Shown: positions 27,814 to 36,670 of the stretch, in pieces
How positions within the stretch are numbered: the stretch's first letter is position 1
Layout of the letters: each line of letters starts with the position of its first letter
The notes under the pieces: model-generated
Seen by the model: the letters and a program-made list of their open reading frames with translations, nothing else
The model's database searches: none
What the model was told of the DNA's origin: nothing
Assembly: GCA_964647485.1 (NCBI GenBank)
Contig: CAZYHV010000004.1
Span: 62,001-126,000, forward strand
Length of the DNA stretch: 64,000 bases
Reading direction: 5' to 3'
DNA from: FW021-bin31 sp964647485
GTDB lineage: Bacteria; Bacteroidota; Bacteroidia; Chitinophagales; Chitinophagaceae
Translations under genes and position numbers: made by a program

Positions 27814-28069
27814 CTTCCTTTAAAATTATCAGGATCAATTTACAACTATTTATCGAGAAGCTATTAGATAACAAAACTTAGAATTTAAAAATTGAAACAA
27901 GACTAAAACTTTTGTAATAATTTTTAAACTGCTTATTCGATATAATTATACACAAAATTGACTATCAGCGTTTTATAAAATGAAACAAAAATAGATAAAA
28001 ATGAAACAATGTCATATCCTATTGGCCGGTTCTTTCTTTTACCTTGTGATCAGAATTTAAATAACTGAA
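27814..28069. other. divergent promoter region of the fructan locus
   Basis: This AT-rich 256-bp gap lies between the hybrid sensor gene and the MFS transporter gene. It holds a direct repeat (27977-28009, annotated separately). I see a TTG at about 28021 and a TACCTTGT at 28039 that loosely resemble the Bacteroidota -33/-7 boxes, but the spacing is short, so I do not call a start site. Confidence 0.5.
27977..28009 (+). promoter_or_regulatory. 12-bp direct repeat with 21-bp phase, candidate operator of the hybrid regulator
   Basis: AAAATGAAACAA occurs at 27977-27988 and again at 27998-28009, identical and 21 bp apart, two helical turns. AraC-type domains bind direct half-sites on one DNA face, so this geometry suits the regulator encoded next door. 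The pair ends 60 bp before the ATG of the first operon gene, consistent with activation just upstream of a -33 region. Function is inferred from geometry and position. Confidence 0.6.
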
Positions 28070-29407
28070 ATGAAAAAAATCAACAAAGTTTATTGGTGGG
28101 CATTAATTATTGCGATAGGAGGTTTTTTATTTGGCTTTGATACAGCTGTTATTTCGGGGGCGGAACAAGCTATACAGGATTATTGGTCGCTTTCGGCAGT
28201 ACAACTCGGATTCACCGTTTCAATTGCATTAATAGGAACGATAATAGGTGCATTAACCGGTAGTATTCCATCGGAAAGAATTGGTAGAAAGAAGACCTTA
28301 TTGATGGTGGCGATTTTATATTTACTCTCTGCCTTAGGTACGGCATTAGCCGGGAATTGGCCCCTATTTTTACTTTTAAGATTTATTGGAGGTATTGGAG
28401 TAGGCGTATCTTCTGTTATTGCACCAATTTATATTTCCGAAATATCTCCGGCGGCTTCACGTGGAAAATTAGTTGCACTGTTCCAATTCAATGTGGTTTT
28501 TGGAATTTTAATTGCCTATGTATCTAATTATCTGATTGGAAATTGGTTAGGAGGTGAACTTGCTTGGCGAATGATGTTGGGAGTGTTGGCACTTCCTGCA
28601 ATTATCTTTTTGGTTTGTATTCCCATTATACCTGAAAGTCCTCGTTGGTTAATCTTAAAGAAAGATTTAGTAGATGAAGGAAAGAAAATATTGGATCAAA
28701 TAGGCATAGAAGACACGAACAAAACTATTTCTAGTATATTAAATCACAAAGAAACAACGGCTCATGAAAAAGCATCTCTTTGGGATAAACGTCATAAATT
28801 GCCAATTATTTTAGCTGTATTAATTGCCTTTTTTAATCAGGCATCGGGTATCAATGCTATCCTTTATTATGCTCCCCGGGTATTTGAGATGACAGGACTT
28901 GGAGCAAGTGCTTCTATGCTTTCTTCTGTTGGGATAGGCTTAGTAAATTTTGTGTTTACACTTATTGCCATGAATGTTATTGATCGTTTTGGAAGACGGA
29001 AATTAATGCTCATTGGCTCTGTCGGACTGATTATTACCTTGGGGTTGGTTTCTCGAGCCTTCTATCTACAAGATTTTGGTAATCTGGCAGTTGTAATCTA
29101 TCTATTGGTATATATCGCTTTTTTTGCCATCTCTCAAGGCGCTGTCATCTGGGTGTTTATTTCTGAAATATTTCCCAATCAGGTACGAGCTCAAGGTCAA
29201 TCACTGGGAAGTTTTACTCATTGGACTATGGCAGCCATCATTGCTTTTACATTCCCTTATCTGACCAAACAAGTAGGAGGGGGCGGAACTTTCTTGTTTT
29301 TTACCATTATGATGGTCTTGCAGTTGATTTTTGTACTGAAATTAATGCCGGAAACAAAAGGTCGGTCGTTAGAACAGATAGATGATGCCTTCAAAACAAA
29401 AGAATAG
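28070..29407 (+). CDS. MFS sugar (probably fructose) transporter, inner membrane
   Basis: A 445-residue protein of the sugar-porter (GLUT-like) family with about twelve membrane helices. Family signatures present: FGFDTAVISGA in helix 1, SERIGRKK after helix 2, PESPRWL after helix 6, NQASGINAILYYAP in helix 7, DRFGRRKLM after helix 8 and PETKGRSLEQI at the C-terminus. The QASGINAI stretch contributes hexose contacts in characterised relatives. First gene of the fructan operon, 4 bp before the fructokinase gene, so fructose entering the cytoplasm would be phosphorylated at once. Corresponds by position and type to BT1758 of B. thetaiotaomicron. Confidence 0.92.
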   Translation: MKKINKVYWWALIIAIGGFLFGFDTAVISGAEQAIQDYWSLSAVQLGFTVSIALIGTIIGALTGSIPSERIGRKKTLLMVAILYLLSALGTALAGNWPLFLLLRFIGGIGVGVSSVIAPIYISEISPAASRGKLVALFQFNVVFGILIAYVSNYLIGNWLGGELAWRMMLGVLALPAIIFLVCIPIIPESPRWLILKKDLVDEGKKILDQIGIEDTNKTISSILNHKETTAHEKASLWDKRHKLPIILAVLIAFFNQASGINAILYYAPRVFEMTGLGASASMLSSVGIGLVNFVFTLIAMNVIDRFGRRKLMLIGSVGLIITLGLVSRAFYLQDFGNLAVVIYLLVYIAFFAISQGAVIWVFISEIFPNQVRAQGQSLGSFTHWTMAAIIAFTFPYLTKQVGGGGTFLFFTIMMVLQLIFVLKLMPETKGRSLEQIDDAFKTKE

Positions 29408-29411
29408 AATT

Positions 29412-30299
29412 ATGAATGAAAAGATGAATAATAAAAGGATAATTTGCTTTGGGGAAGTCCTTTGGGATATGTTACCCAAGGGCAAAAAAATAGGCGGTGC
29501 ACCACTAAATGTAGCCTATCATTTGAATAGAATGGGACAAGATGCGGCAATAGTCAGCCGAATAGGAAAGGATGATTTAGGAAATGGAATTAAGGAGTTT
29601 ATTCAGCAAAAAGAATTATCTGCCGCTTCTATATTACAACTTGATTCTACTCATCCGACAAGCATTGTGGAGGCCAAAGTGGATGATAATCATGAAGTAA
29701 CTTATGATATTGTTGAAGAGGTTGCTTGGGATTACATTGATTATAATAAAGAATTAGAACAGTTGGTAGATGAATCCAAATATCTTGTCTTCGGTTCTCT
29801 ATGTACTCGTCATCAGGTCACTCGTCAAACTCTTCGCTCCTTATTAGAGAGTGATTTAATAAAAATATTAGATGTCAATTTGCGTCCTCCATTTTATTCA
29901 AAGGAGATTTTGGAAAAATTACTAAGCTATACACAGATTGCAAAGATGAATGAGCATGAGCTAAAAATTATTGCACAGTGGTTTGACATAGAAGGAAATA
30001 CGCAAGAATGTATTTCAGGATTGGCTCAGAAATTCGAACTGGAGATATTGATTACCACTTTTGGCTCAAAAGGAGCTTATTTATGGCATGACAATGAAAT
30101 CCTATTTCAAAAAGGACATAAAGTGGAAGTTGCAGATACAGTAGGCAGTGGAGATGCTTTCTTAGCGGGGTTTCTTTCCGAATATATTCAAGATACAACC
30201 ATTGAGAATGCATTAAAAGTTGCCAATACCTTAGGTGCTTTTATAGCCACGAAAGATGGAGGTTGTCCTGAATACGAGAAAGCTGAAATCAAAATTTAA
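29412..30299 (+). CDS. fructokinase (PfkB family)
   Basis: A 295-residue kinase that would convert fructose to fructose 6-phosphate with ATP. I place the start at the ATG at 29412, 4 bp after the transporter stop; the frame opens earlier, at 29382, but that would overlap the transporter gene. Family features: N-terminal CFGEVLWDMLP and the GGAPLNVAYHLNRMG sugar-binding signature (~28-42), and the C-terminal ADTVGSGDAFLAGF signature with catalytic base Asp248 and the anion hole. Length is normal for the family. Context (GH32 enzymes, sugar porter) fixes fructose as the likely substrate rather than ribose or 2-keto-3-deoxygluconate. Confidence 0.93.
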   Translation: MNEKMNNKRIICFGEVLWDMLPKGKKIGGAPLNVAYHLNRMGQDAAIVSRIGKDDLGNGIKEFIQQKELSAASILQLDSTHPTSIVEAKVDDNHEVTYDIVEEVAWDYIDYNKELEQLVDESKYLVFGSLCTRHQVTRQTLRSLLESDLIKILDVNLRPPFYSKEILEKLLSYTQIAKMNEHELKIIAQWFDIEGNTQECISGLAQKFELEILITTFGSKGAYLWHDNEILFQKGHKVEVADTVGSGDAFLAGFLSEYIQDTTIENALKVANTLGAFIATKDGGCPEYEKAEIKI

Positions 30300-30322
30300 A
30301 ATAATCTAAAAAACCCAATATT

Positions 30323-33300
30323 ATGATAAAGAAAAGTACCTCTCTATTACTCCTCATTATGTTTACAGTTATCTTTGGATATGCTCAAGAAAAAAGGGTA
30401 AAGGGGAAAGTAGTTTCAGATAATCAACTGGCCTTATCAGGAGCTTCGGTTTTTGCCAAAAACTCAAATACGAATGCTATTACAGATGATAAAGGAGCCT
30501 TTTCTTTAAAAATTAATCAGAATGATACGTTGATAGTCCGTTATATTGGATATGATACGAAACGTATCCCGGTCATTCCCGGACAAACTGTAAATATCAT
30601 TTTGCAAGCCAGTATAGGATCATTAGATGAATTGGTGGTTACCGGGTATCAAAAAGAAAGGAAAAAGGATTTAACGGGTGCCGTATCTATTGTTAATATG
30701 GATGAATTAAATAAGGAAGCTACGGCCAACCCAATGAAAGCATTGCAAGGACAGGCTGCCGGTGTTTTTGTAACCTCTAATGGTTCTCCAAGCTCTCCTG
30801 CTACCATCAGAATCAGAGGGATAGGTACGTTGAATAACAATGATCCGTTGTTTATTATAGACGGCGTCCCCACGAAGGCAGGTATGCATGAATTAAATTC
30901 TAATGATATCGCTTCTATGCAGGTGTTAAAAGATGCCTCTGCTGCGAGTATCTATGGAGCGAGAGCTGCTAACGGAGTAATTATCATTACCACGAAGCAT
31001 GCCAAGCAGCATAAATTATCTATTACTGCCAATGCTTATACCTCTATTCAATCATATACGACTAAACCTCCTCTTTTAAATGCAGGAGGATATGGACAAG
31101 CTTATTGGCAATCTGCTGTTAATTCGGGAAGAGATCCCAATGTGAACAATATCGCCTATCGTTTTAATTGGCATGTGAATGATAAAGGAACGCCTATATT
31201 GGATAAAATCCTTCTTCCGGAATATATTGATGCTGACCGAACGATGAAAACGGCTAATACAGATTGGTTTGATGCTATCTCTCAGACCGGTGTTATTCAA
31301 TCTTATAAAGTATCCGTGTCTAATGGAACAGATCAAGGGAATTATTATTTTTCTCTTGGCTATTTCAAAAACAAGGGAATTATTAAAACGACCGGATTTG
31401 ATAGAATGTCCGCAAGGATGAATGCTAGTTATAAGCTTTTTAATGATAAATTAACCATAGGAGAGAATTTTACGATCAATGGTACTTCTGAAGTTAAGGA
31501 TCCCGGAGTACTCAATCTTTCTTTGCAGGCATTGCCAATCATACCTATTCATACAGATAATGGAAGAGGCTGGGGAGGACCGGTTGGTGGTATGAATGAC
31601 CGTCAGAATCCTGTCCGACTTTTGGAAGATAATAAGCAAAATGATTATCATTATATCCGAATATTAGGGAATGCATTTGCTAATTTGGAATTAACCGAAG
31701 GATTGAGCTTTAGAACCAATATAGGGTTAGATTTGGGTAATTATCTGTCCAATAATTTTAGAAAAAGATATCATTCAGGGTATTTGGTTAATGAAGTAAA
31801 CAAGTTGCAAATGAATTATTCCAATACCTCTAAAGTCACTTGGACGAATACATTTAACTATGTTAGAGACCTTGGGAAAAATCATATTAATGCAGTTCTT
31901 GGTACTGAATTTTATAAGGCTAAAGACAATTCCTTTTGGGCCAGTAGAACAGGATTTGCTATTGAAAATCCGGATTATACCTACTTGGATGCCGGAACCG
32001 GAAAGAAGGACAACGGTGGCGGAGCGGCAGAAAATGTGCTGATGTCTTATTTCGGAAAAATTAATTATGCCTACAATGATAAATATTTGGCTTCTTTTAC
32101 TATTCGTCGAGATGGCTCTTCCCGATTTGGTGAAAACAATCGTTTTGGTATCTTCCCTGCCTTTTCTTTAGGTTGGCGTCTTAATAAGGAAAATTTCTTT
32201 GAGAAGAATATTTCTCCCGCTTTCATTAGTGATTTAAAACTTCGATTTGGCTGGGGGCAAACAGGAAATCAGGAAATTAGTAATGTAGCCGCCTACACCA
32301 TTTATGCAACGGATTATTCCGGTGGAGATCCTTTAGGTGGTCCCATTACAAGCACCGCTTATGATATAAAAGGCGCTGGATCCGGTCTTTTACCTTCAGG
32401 ATACAGAATAACACAAAGAGGAAATAAAAATCTAAAATGGGAAGCCAGCGTCATGTCTAACTTAGGATTGGACTTTGGTTTTATGCATCAAAAAATAACC
32501 GGTAGTCTTGAATTTTACAAAAAAACGACCAATGATATTTTAATTTTCCCTCCTTATTTAGCTGTTTTGGGTGAAGGCGGAGGTCAATGGGTGAATGGAG
32601 CCTCAATGGAAAATAAAGGAGTCGAATTAACCTTAGGAGTGAATGGTCAATTAGGGGATTTAAATTATAAAATAAATGGGAATATATCTTCTAACAAGAA
32701 TAAGATTACCAAACTTCCGGAATCAGTGGTTAACAATTATGGAGGAAATGGTTTGGATGACAATATTCTTGGAAGACCCATTAATTCTTTTTATGGATAT
32801 GTAGCAGAAGGGCTTTTTACTTCTCAAAAACAATTAGACAATTCTGCTAATCAAACAGGAAAAGGTTTGGGAAGAATAAGATATGCTGATTTAAATCATG
32901 ATGGTACAATCGATGATCAAGATAGAACCTGGATTGGAAATCCTCATCCTGATTTCATTTATGGTTTGAATATTTCACTACAATACAAAAATTTTGATTT
33001 CTCCGTATTCCTTCAAGGAGTAAATGGAATAGATGTTACCAATGAAGTGAAATATAATACGGATTTTTGGAGCGTAGCAGAAACAGGTTCCAATAAAGGG
33101 AGTCGCCTTCTCGATGCTTGGTCTCCAACCAATCCGACTTCTAAAATCCCGGCTTTAACCACAACCGATGCCAATGATGAAGCTCGGTTTTCCACCTATT
33201 ACGTAGAAGATGGATCTTATTTAAAAATAAGAAATGCACAATTGGGATACACCCTTCCGGAGTATTTGCTGGATAAACTAAACCTACAAAAAGTCAGAGT

Positions 33301-33430
33301 TTATGTTGGTGGAGATAATCTCCTTTTGCTGTTCAAAAGTAAAAGTTTTACAGGCTTAGATCCGGAAAGTCCTGCTTATGGATACCCCAACCCTATGGTT
33401 TTAACTGCCGGTATAAATATATCTCTTTAA
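30323..33430 (+). CDS. susC: SusC-like TonB-dependent fructan transporter
   Basis: A 1035-residue outer-membrane protein. Signal peptide to about residue 21 (FGYAQ), carboxypeptidase-D-like regulatory domain (~25-97; VKGKVVSDNQLALSGASV), TonB-box-like DELVVTGY near 102-109, plug domain with AATRIRG-type motif (SPATIRIRGIGTLNNNDPL) and ASIYGARAANGVIIITTK, then a 22-strand barrel ending PNPMVLTAGINISL. SusC proteins import oligosaccharides across the outer membrane with a SusD lid. Directly followed by the SusD gene. Substrate assignment (levan or inulin oligosaccharide) comes from the three GH32 genes in the operon. The symbol denotes the family, not the starch protein itself. Confidence 0.95.
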   Translation: MIKKSTSLLLLIMFTVIFGYAQEKRVKGKVVSDNQLALSGASVFAKNSNTNAITDDKGAFSLKINQNDTLIVRYIGYDTKRIPVIPGQTVNIILQASIGSLDELVVTGYQKERKKDLTGAVSIVNMDELNKEATANPMKALQGQAAGVFVTSNGSPSSPATIRIRGIGTLNNNDPLFIIDGVPTKAGMHELNSNDIASMQVLKDASAASIYGARAANGVIIITTKHAKQHKLSITANAYTSIQSYTTKPPLLNAGGYGQAYWQSAVNSGRDPNVNNIAYRFNWHVNDKGTPILDKILLPEYIDADRTMKTANTDWFDAISQTGVIQSYKVSVSNGTDQGNYYFSLGYFKNKGIIKTTGFDRMSARMNASYKLFNDKLTIGENFTINGTSEVKDPGVLNLSLQALPIIPIHTDNGRGWGGPVGGMNDRQNPVRLLEDNKQNDYHYIRILGNAFANLELTEGLSFRTNIGLDLGNYLSNNFRKRYHSGYLVNEVNKLQMNYSNTSKVTWTNTFNYVRDLGKNHINAVLGTEFYKAKDNSFWASRTGFAIENPDYTYLDAGTGKKDNGGGAAENVLMSYFGKINYAYNDKYLASFTIRRDGSSRFGENNRFGIFPAFSLGWRLNKENFFEKNISPAFISDLKLRFGWGQTGNQEISNVAAYTIYATDYSGGDPLGGPITSTAYDIKGAGSGLLPSGYRITQRGNKNLKWEASVMSNLGLDFGFMHQKITGSLEFYKKTTNDILIFPPYLAVLGEGGGQWVNGASMENKGVELTLGVNGQLGDLNYKINGNISSNKNKITKLPESVVNNYGGNGLDDNILGRPINSFYGYVAEGLFTSQKQLDNSANQTGKGLGRIRYADLNHDGTIDDQDRTWIGNPHPDFIYGLNISLQYKNFDFSVFLQGVNGIDVTNEVKYNTDFWSVAETGSNKGSRLLDAWSPTNPTSKIPALTTTDANDEARFSTYYVEDGSYLKIRNAQLGYTLPEYLLDKLNLQKVRVYVGGDNLLLLFKSKSFTGLDPESPAYGYPNPMVLTAGINISL

Positions 33431-33454
33431 TTGGAATCGCCTAAAATTAGAATT

Positions 33455-35158
33455 ATGAAGAAAATACTTTTAACAATCATAGCATTAACAGCTCTCGTTT
33501 TTACAAGTTGTAAAAATCAATTGAAGGTTCCTCCCAAGGGGGTGTTGAGTGAGGAACAAGTAGCTAATCCTGAAAATATAGACAACTTTGTCATTGCCGC
33601 TTATTCTCCCCTTGGGAACGGAGATATCAATGTATCTTTCAGTCTATGGCAATATGGAGATGTTCGTTCCGATGATGCTTACAAAGGAGGACGCGATGAA
33701 GGTGATGGTCAGGAATTCCATTTTATGGAAACTTTTTCCAATATGCGGGCTGACTTTTGGCAAGTAGATGATTTATGGTATCAGCTATATATAGCTGTAA
33801 AACGAACTAATATTGCATTAGGATATCTTGATAAGATAGCTATCAAAGATTATCCGAAAAAGAAAGAACGGCAGGGTGAAATGCGTTTCTTACGCGGATA
33901 TTACTATTTTATGCTGAAAGAACTGTGGAGGAATATTCCGTACATTGATGAGACTGTTCCTAATGATGATTATAAGAATATTTCTAATGTCGCTTTATCT
34001 AATGATGAGCTTTGGGAAAAAATTTGTGAAGATTTTGAATTCGCAGCTCATAATTTGCCGGTTACCCAATCAGAAGTGGGAAGACCTACTCGAGGTGCCG
34101 CTTTTGGTTTCCTCGCAAAAGCAAGATTATTTAAGGCCTACCGCCAAGATGATAATTATAATGTAATCGATATTAATAAAGATCATCTGGAGGAGGTATT
34201 GGATGCTTGTGATTCAGTAATTAATGAAGGGAAGTATCATTTAGAACCTCGTTTTGCCAATAATTTCTTAGCAGGAGATTATCAAAATGGTCCTGAATCA
34301 ATGTTTGCCGTTCAATTTTCCCATGATGACAACACGCTCTATGGTCGTTTAAATTATGGAGATGCATTGAATGTTCCTCAAGGATTGGGATGCTGTGATT
34401 TTCATAAACCTAGTCAAAATCTCGTCAATGCATATAGAACAAACAATCAGGGGTTACCACTTATAAATAATTTCAATCAAAGCAATTTGGATTTATCTAC
34501 TAACACCGTAGATCCACGTTTAGAACATACGGTAGCTTTACCGGGACATCCTTGGAAATATGAGACCGATAGAATTTATAAGCAAAGTTGGAGTCGTAAT
34601 CCCGGCGTATATGGAGATTATGCTTCTTTGAAAGAAAATGTTTCGCCGGATTGTGATTGCTTTGTTCCAACACCTCCCTTCTTCCCAAATTCCAAAAATA
34701 AGATCTTGATGCGTTATTCAGAAGTGTTGTTGATGAAGGCGGAAGCTTTAGTTGAGTTAGGGAGACAGAACGAGGCTTTGCCGCTTATTAATCAAATCAG
34801 AGATAGAGCTTCAGCAAGTACAGAACTACTGAAAGATTCAGATGGAAATAACTTGGATAACTTTAAAGTAGCAGAATACAAACCGGGGACAAATTGTACC
34901 TGGACACAAGACTTTGCACGAAAAGCAGTCCGTTTTGAGCGTCGACTTGAGTTGGCCTTAGAAGCTGATCGTTTCTTTGATTTGGTACGGTGGGGAATCG
35001 CTGCCGAAACGCTCAATACCTATTTTGCTAAAGAAAGAACCCGAAGACCTTTCTTTAATAATGCTCATTTTACGAAAAATAAAAATGAATATTTACCCAT
35101 TCCACAAAATCAGATAGATTTTAGTAAAGGGTTATACCAACAGAATAAAGGTTATTAA
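33455..35158 (+). CDS. susD: SusD-like fructan-binding lipoprotein
   Basis: A 567-residue lipoprotein (lipobox FTSC, Cys19). The ATG at 33455 gives a proper signal peptide; a frame from the TTG at 33431 would abut the SusC stop and add an unlikely octapeptide. SusD features: helical TPR core with MRFLRGYYYFMLKELW near 150-165, RPTRGAAFGFLAKARLF, MRYSEVLLMKAEALVELG, and the C-terminal FERRLELALEADRFFDLVRWG and YLPIPQNQI. It caps the SusC barrel and binds oligosaccharide at the cell surface. Gap to SusC is 24 bp and to the glycan-binding lipoprotein 50 bp. Confidence 0.95.
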   Translation: MKKILLTIIALTALVFTSCKNQLKVPPKGVLSEEQVANPENIDNFVIAAYSPLGNGDINVSFSLWQYGDVRSDDAYKGGRDEGDGQEFHFMETFSNMRADFWQVDDLWYQLYIAVKRTNIALGYLDKIAIKDYPKKKERQGEMRFLRGYYYFMLKELWRNIPYIDETVPNDDYKNISNVALSNDELWEKICEDFEFAAHNLPVTQSEVGRPTRGAAFGFLAKARLFKAYRQDDNYNVIDINKDHLEEVLDACDSVINEGKYHLEPRFANNFLAGDYQNGPESMFAVQFSHDDNTLYGRLNYGDALNVPQGLGCCDFHKPSQNLVNAYRTNNQGLPLINNFNQSNLDLSTNTVDPRLEHTVALPGHPWKYETDRIYKQSWSRNPGVYGDYASLKENVSPDCDCFVPTPPFFPNSKNKILMRYSEVLLMKAEALVELGRQNEALPLINQIRDRASASTELLKDSDGNNLDNFKVAEYKPGTNCTWTQDFARKAVRFERRLELALEADRFFDLVRWGIAAETLNTYFAKERTRRPFFNNAHFTKNKNEYLPIPQNQIDFSKGLYQQNKGY

Positions 35159-35208
35159 AACGAAAATGGGATAACGGGTTAATTTTTTAATTTTTTTAAA
35201 TCAAAACA

Positions 35209-36645
35209 ATGAGAAAATCAATAATTTATTCAATAATAGGTCTTTTTACTATTGTGAGCATCTTTACCTTGTTTAGTTGTAATAAAGAGGATGATAAAGG
35301 AGTATCACTCGATCTAAACAAAGCATTGAACATTAAAAGTTTCACAGTAGATCAAGCGAATGCAGAAATAGATACTGCTAATGGAACCATCGATGTTTAT
35401 TTGCCGTTTGGTTCTAATTTTACAGATGTTACACCTACAATTCAATTACCGGAAGGAGCTACAATTACCCCCGCTTCAGGAGAAAAAATTGATTTGACGA
35501 ATCCGGTACAGTATCAGGTGATTAATGGGAATCGATACAAGAATTATACGGTAACAGCACATGAAGTGCCGGCTATCCAAAAGTTTGAGATTGCAGGTGT
35601 AAAAGCTTCTATTAATGAGGATAATCGGAGTATCAAAGCGACTGTTCCGTCTGGCAGTGATATGAGCCAATTAGAAGTATCTATTCAATTAATAGATGGA
35701 GCTTCCATCTCTCCAGCTTCCGGATCTCAGGTTAATTTTACCAATCCGGTTACTTTTACGGTGACCACCGACATTGCTAATGTTGATTATACGGTTACGG
35801 CAGTAAATGAAAATGCCAAAAAAGCGGTTGCCTTTTTGGGAACAGCCAAGACAAAAGATGGGTTAAGCAATCCGGATGAAAAAGCGGCTGCAGATTGGTT
35901 CTTCGATACTTTTCAAAAGGCAGATTATATTTCCTTTGATGATATCAAAGATGGAACAGTCGATTTAAGTAAGTATGCTGTTATTTGGTGGCATGACGAC
36001 GAATGGAATGATGATTCTAATCCTGTTACGAATCTTCCAAATATAGCACAGAATTCGGATGTAATAGATGCTGTTAAAGCATTTCATGCCAATGGAGGAG
36101 CTTTGCTATTAACAACTTATGCAACCGGATGGTTGGATCCTTTGGGGATCATTCCTGCGGGCAAGGGGCCCAATAATCTTTTTGGAGATCATGTTCCTAA
36201 TCAATCTCAAGACTTAAATGGAAATTGGGGCATCTCATTTGAAGGACATGAAGACCATCCCCTATTCCAAGGCTTAACTCTGGCGTCCGATATAAGTTAT
36301 CCGGTGGCTTATCTGTTAAGTAAAAAAGCCTTTCGGTTAAATCATACCAGTTGGTGGCAAGTAGATGATTGGGGTGGTTATGGTGATGCAGCAGGCTGGA
36401 GAGACCAAACCGGCGGGATTGATTTGGCAGGACCTCAAGATGCGGAAACAAGAAATCAGCACGTATCCATTGCAGAATTTCCAAAAACAGATGGTAGTGG
36501 AAACACCGTTGTTGTAACACCCGGTGCTTATGATTGGTATGCTGAGCCTAATCCTGATAACGATCAAACAAGTCCTGAAAATCAGTACTTAGCCAACATT
36601 AAGAAGCTGACTAAAAATGCTATTAATTATCTAAAAGGGGAATAA
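35209..36645 (+). CDS. surface glycan-binding lipoprotein (DUF5018-like and DUF4960-like domains)
   Basis: A 478-residue lipoprotein (lipobox LFSC, Cys24). Residues ~40-125 and ~126-203 are two homologous beta units, each with ITPASG/ISPASG, then DLTNPVQYQV/NFTNPVTFTV and a YTVTA ending. Residues ~205-478 form a second domain with a flavodoxin/ThuA-like look (AVIWWHDDEWNDDSN, GGALLLTTYATGW, EDHPLFQGL, SWWQVDDWGGYGDAAGW), which I recall as DUF4960. In B. thetaiotaomicron the gene after SusD in the fructan locus (BT1761) encodes a levan-binding surface lipoprotein; position and composition point to an equivalent here. Many exposed Trp residues suit glycan binding. Confidence 0.85.
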   Translation: MRKSIIYSIIGLFTIVSIFTLFSCNKEDDKGVSLDLNKALNIKSFTVDQANAEIDTANGTIDVYLPFGSNFTDVTPTIQLPEGATITPASGEKIDLTNPVQYQVINGNRYKNYTVTAHEVPAIQKFEIAGVKASINEDNRSIKATVPSGSDMSQLEVSIQLIDGASISPASGSQVNFTNPVTFTVTTDIANVDYTVTAVNENAKKAVAFLGTAKTKDGLSNPDEKAAADWFFDTFQKADYISFDDIKDGTVDLSKYAVIWWHDDEWNDDSNPVTNLPNIAQNSDVIDAVKAFHANGGALLLTTYATGWLDPLGIIPAGKGPNNLFGDHVPNQSQDLNGNWGISFEGHEDHPLFQGLTLASDISYPVAYLLSKKAFRLNHTSWWQVDDWGGYGDAAGWRDQTGGIDLAGPQDAETRNQHVSIAEFPKTDGSGNTVVVTPGAYDWYAEPNPDNDQTSPENQYLANIKKLTKNAINYLKGE

Positions 36646-36670
36646 TCTCTTTTTATCAAAAAAGCTAGAA

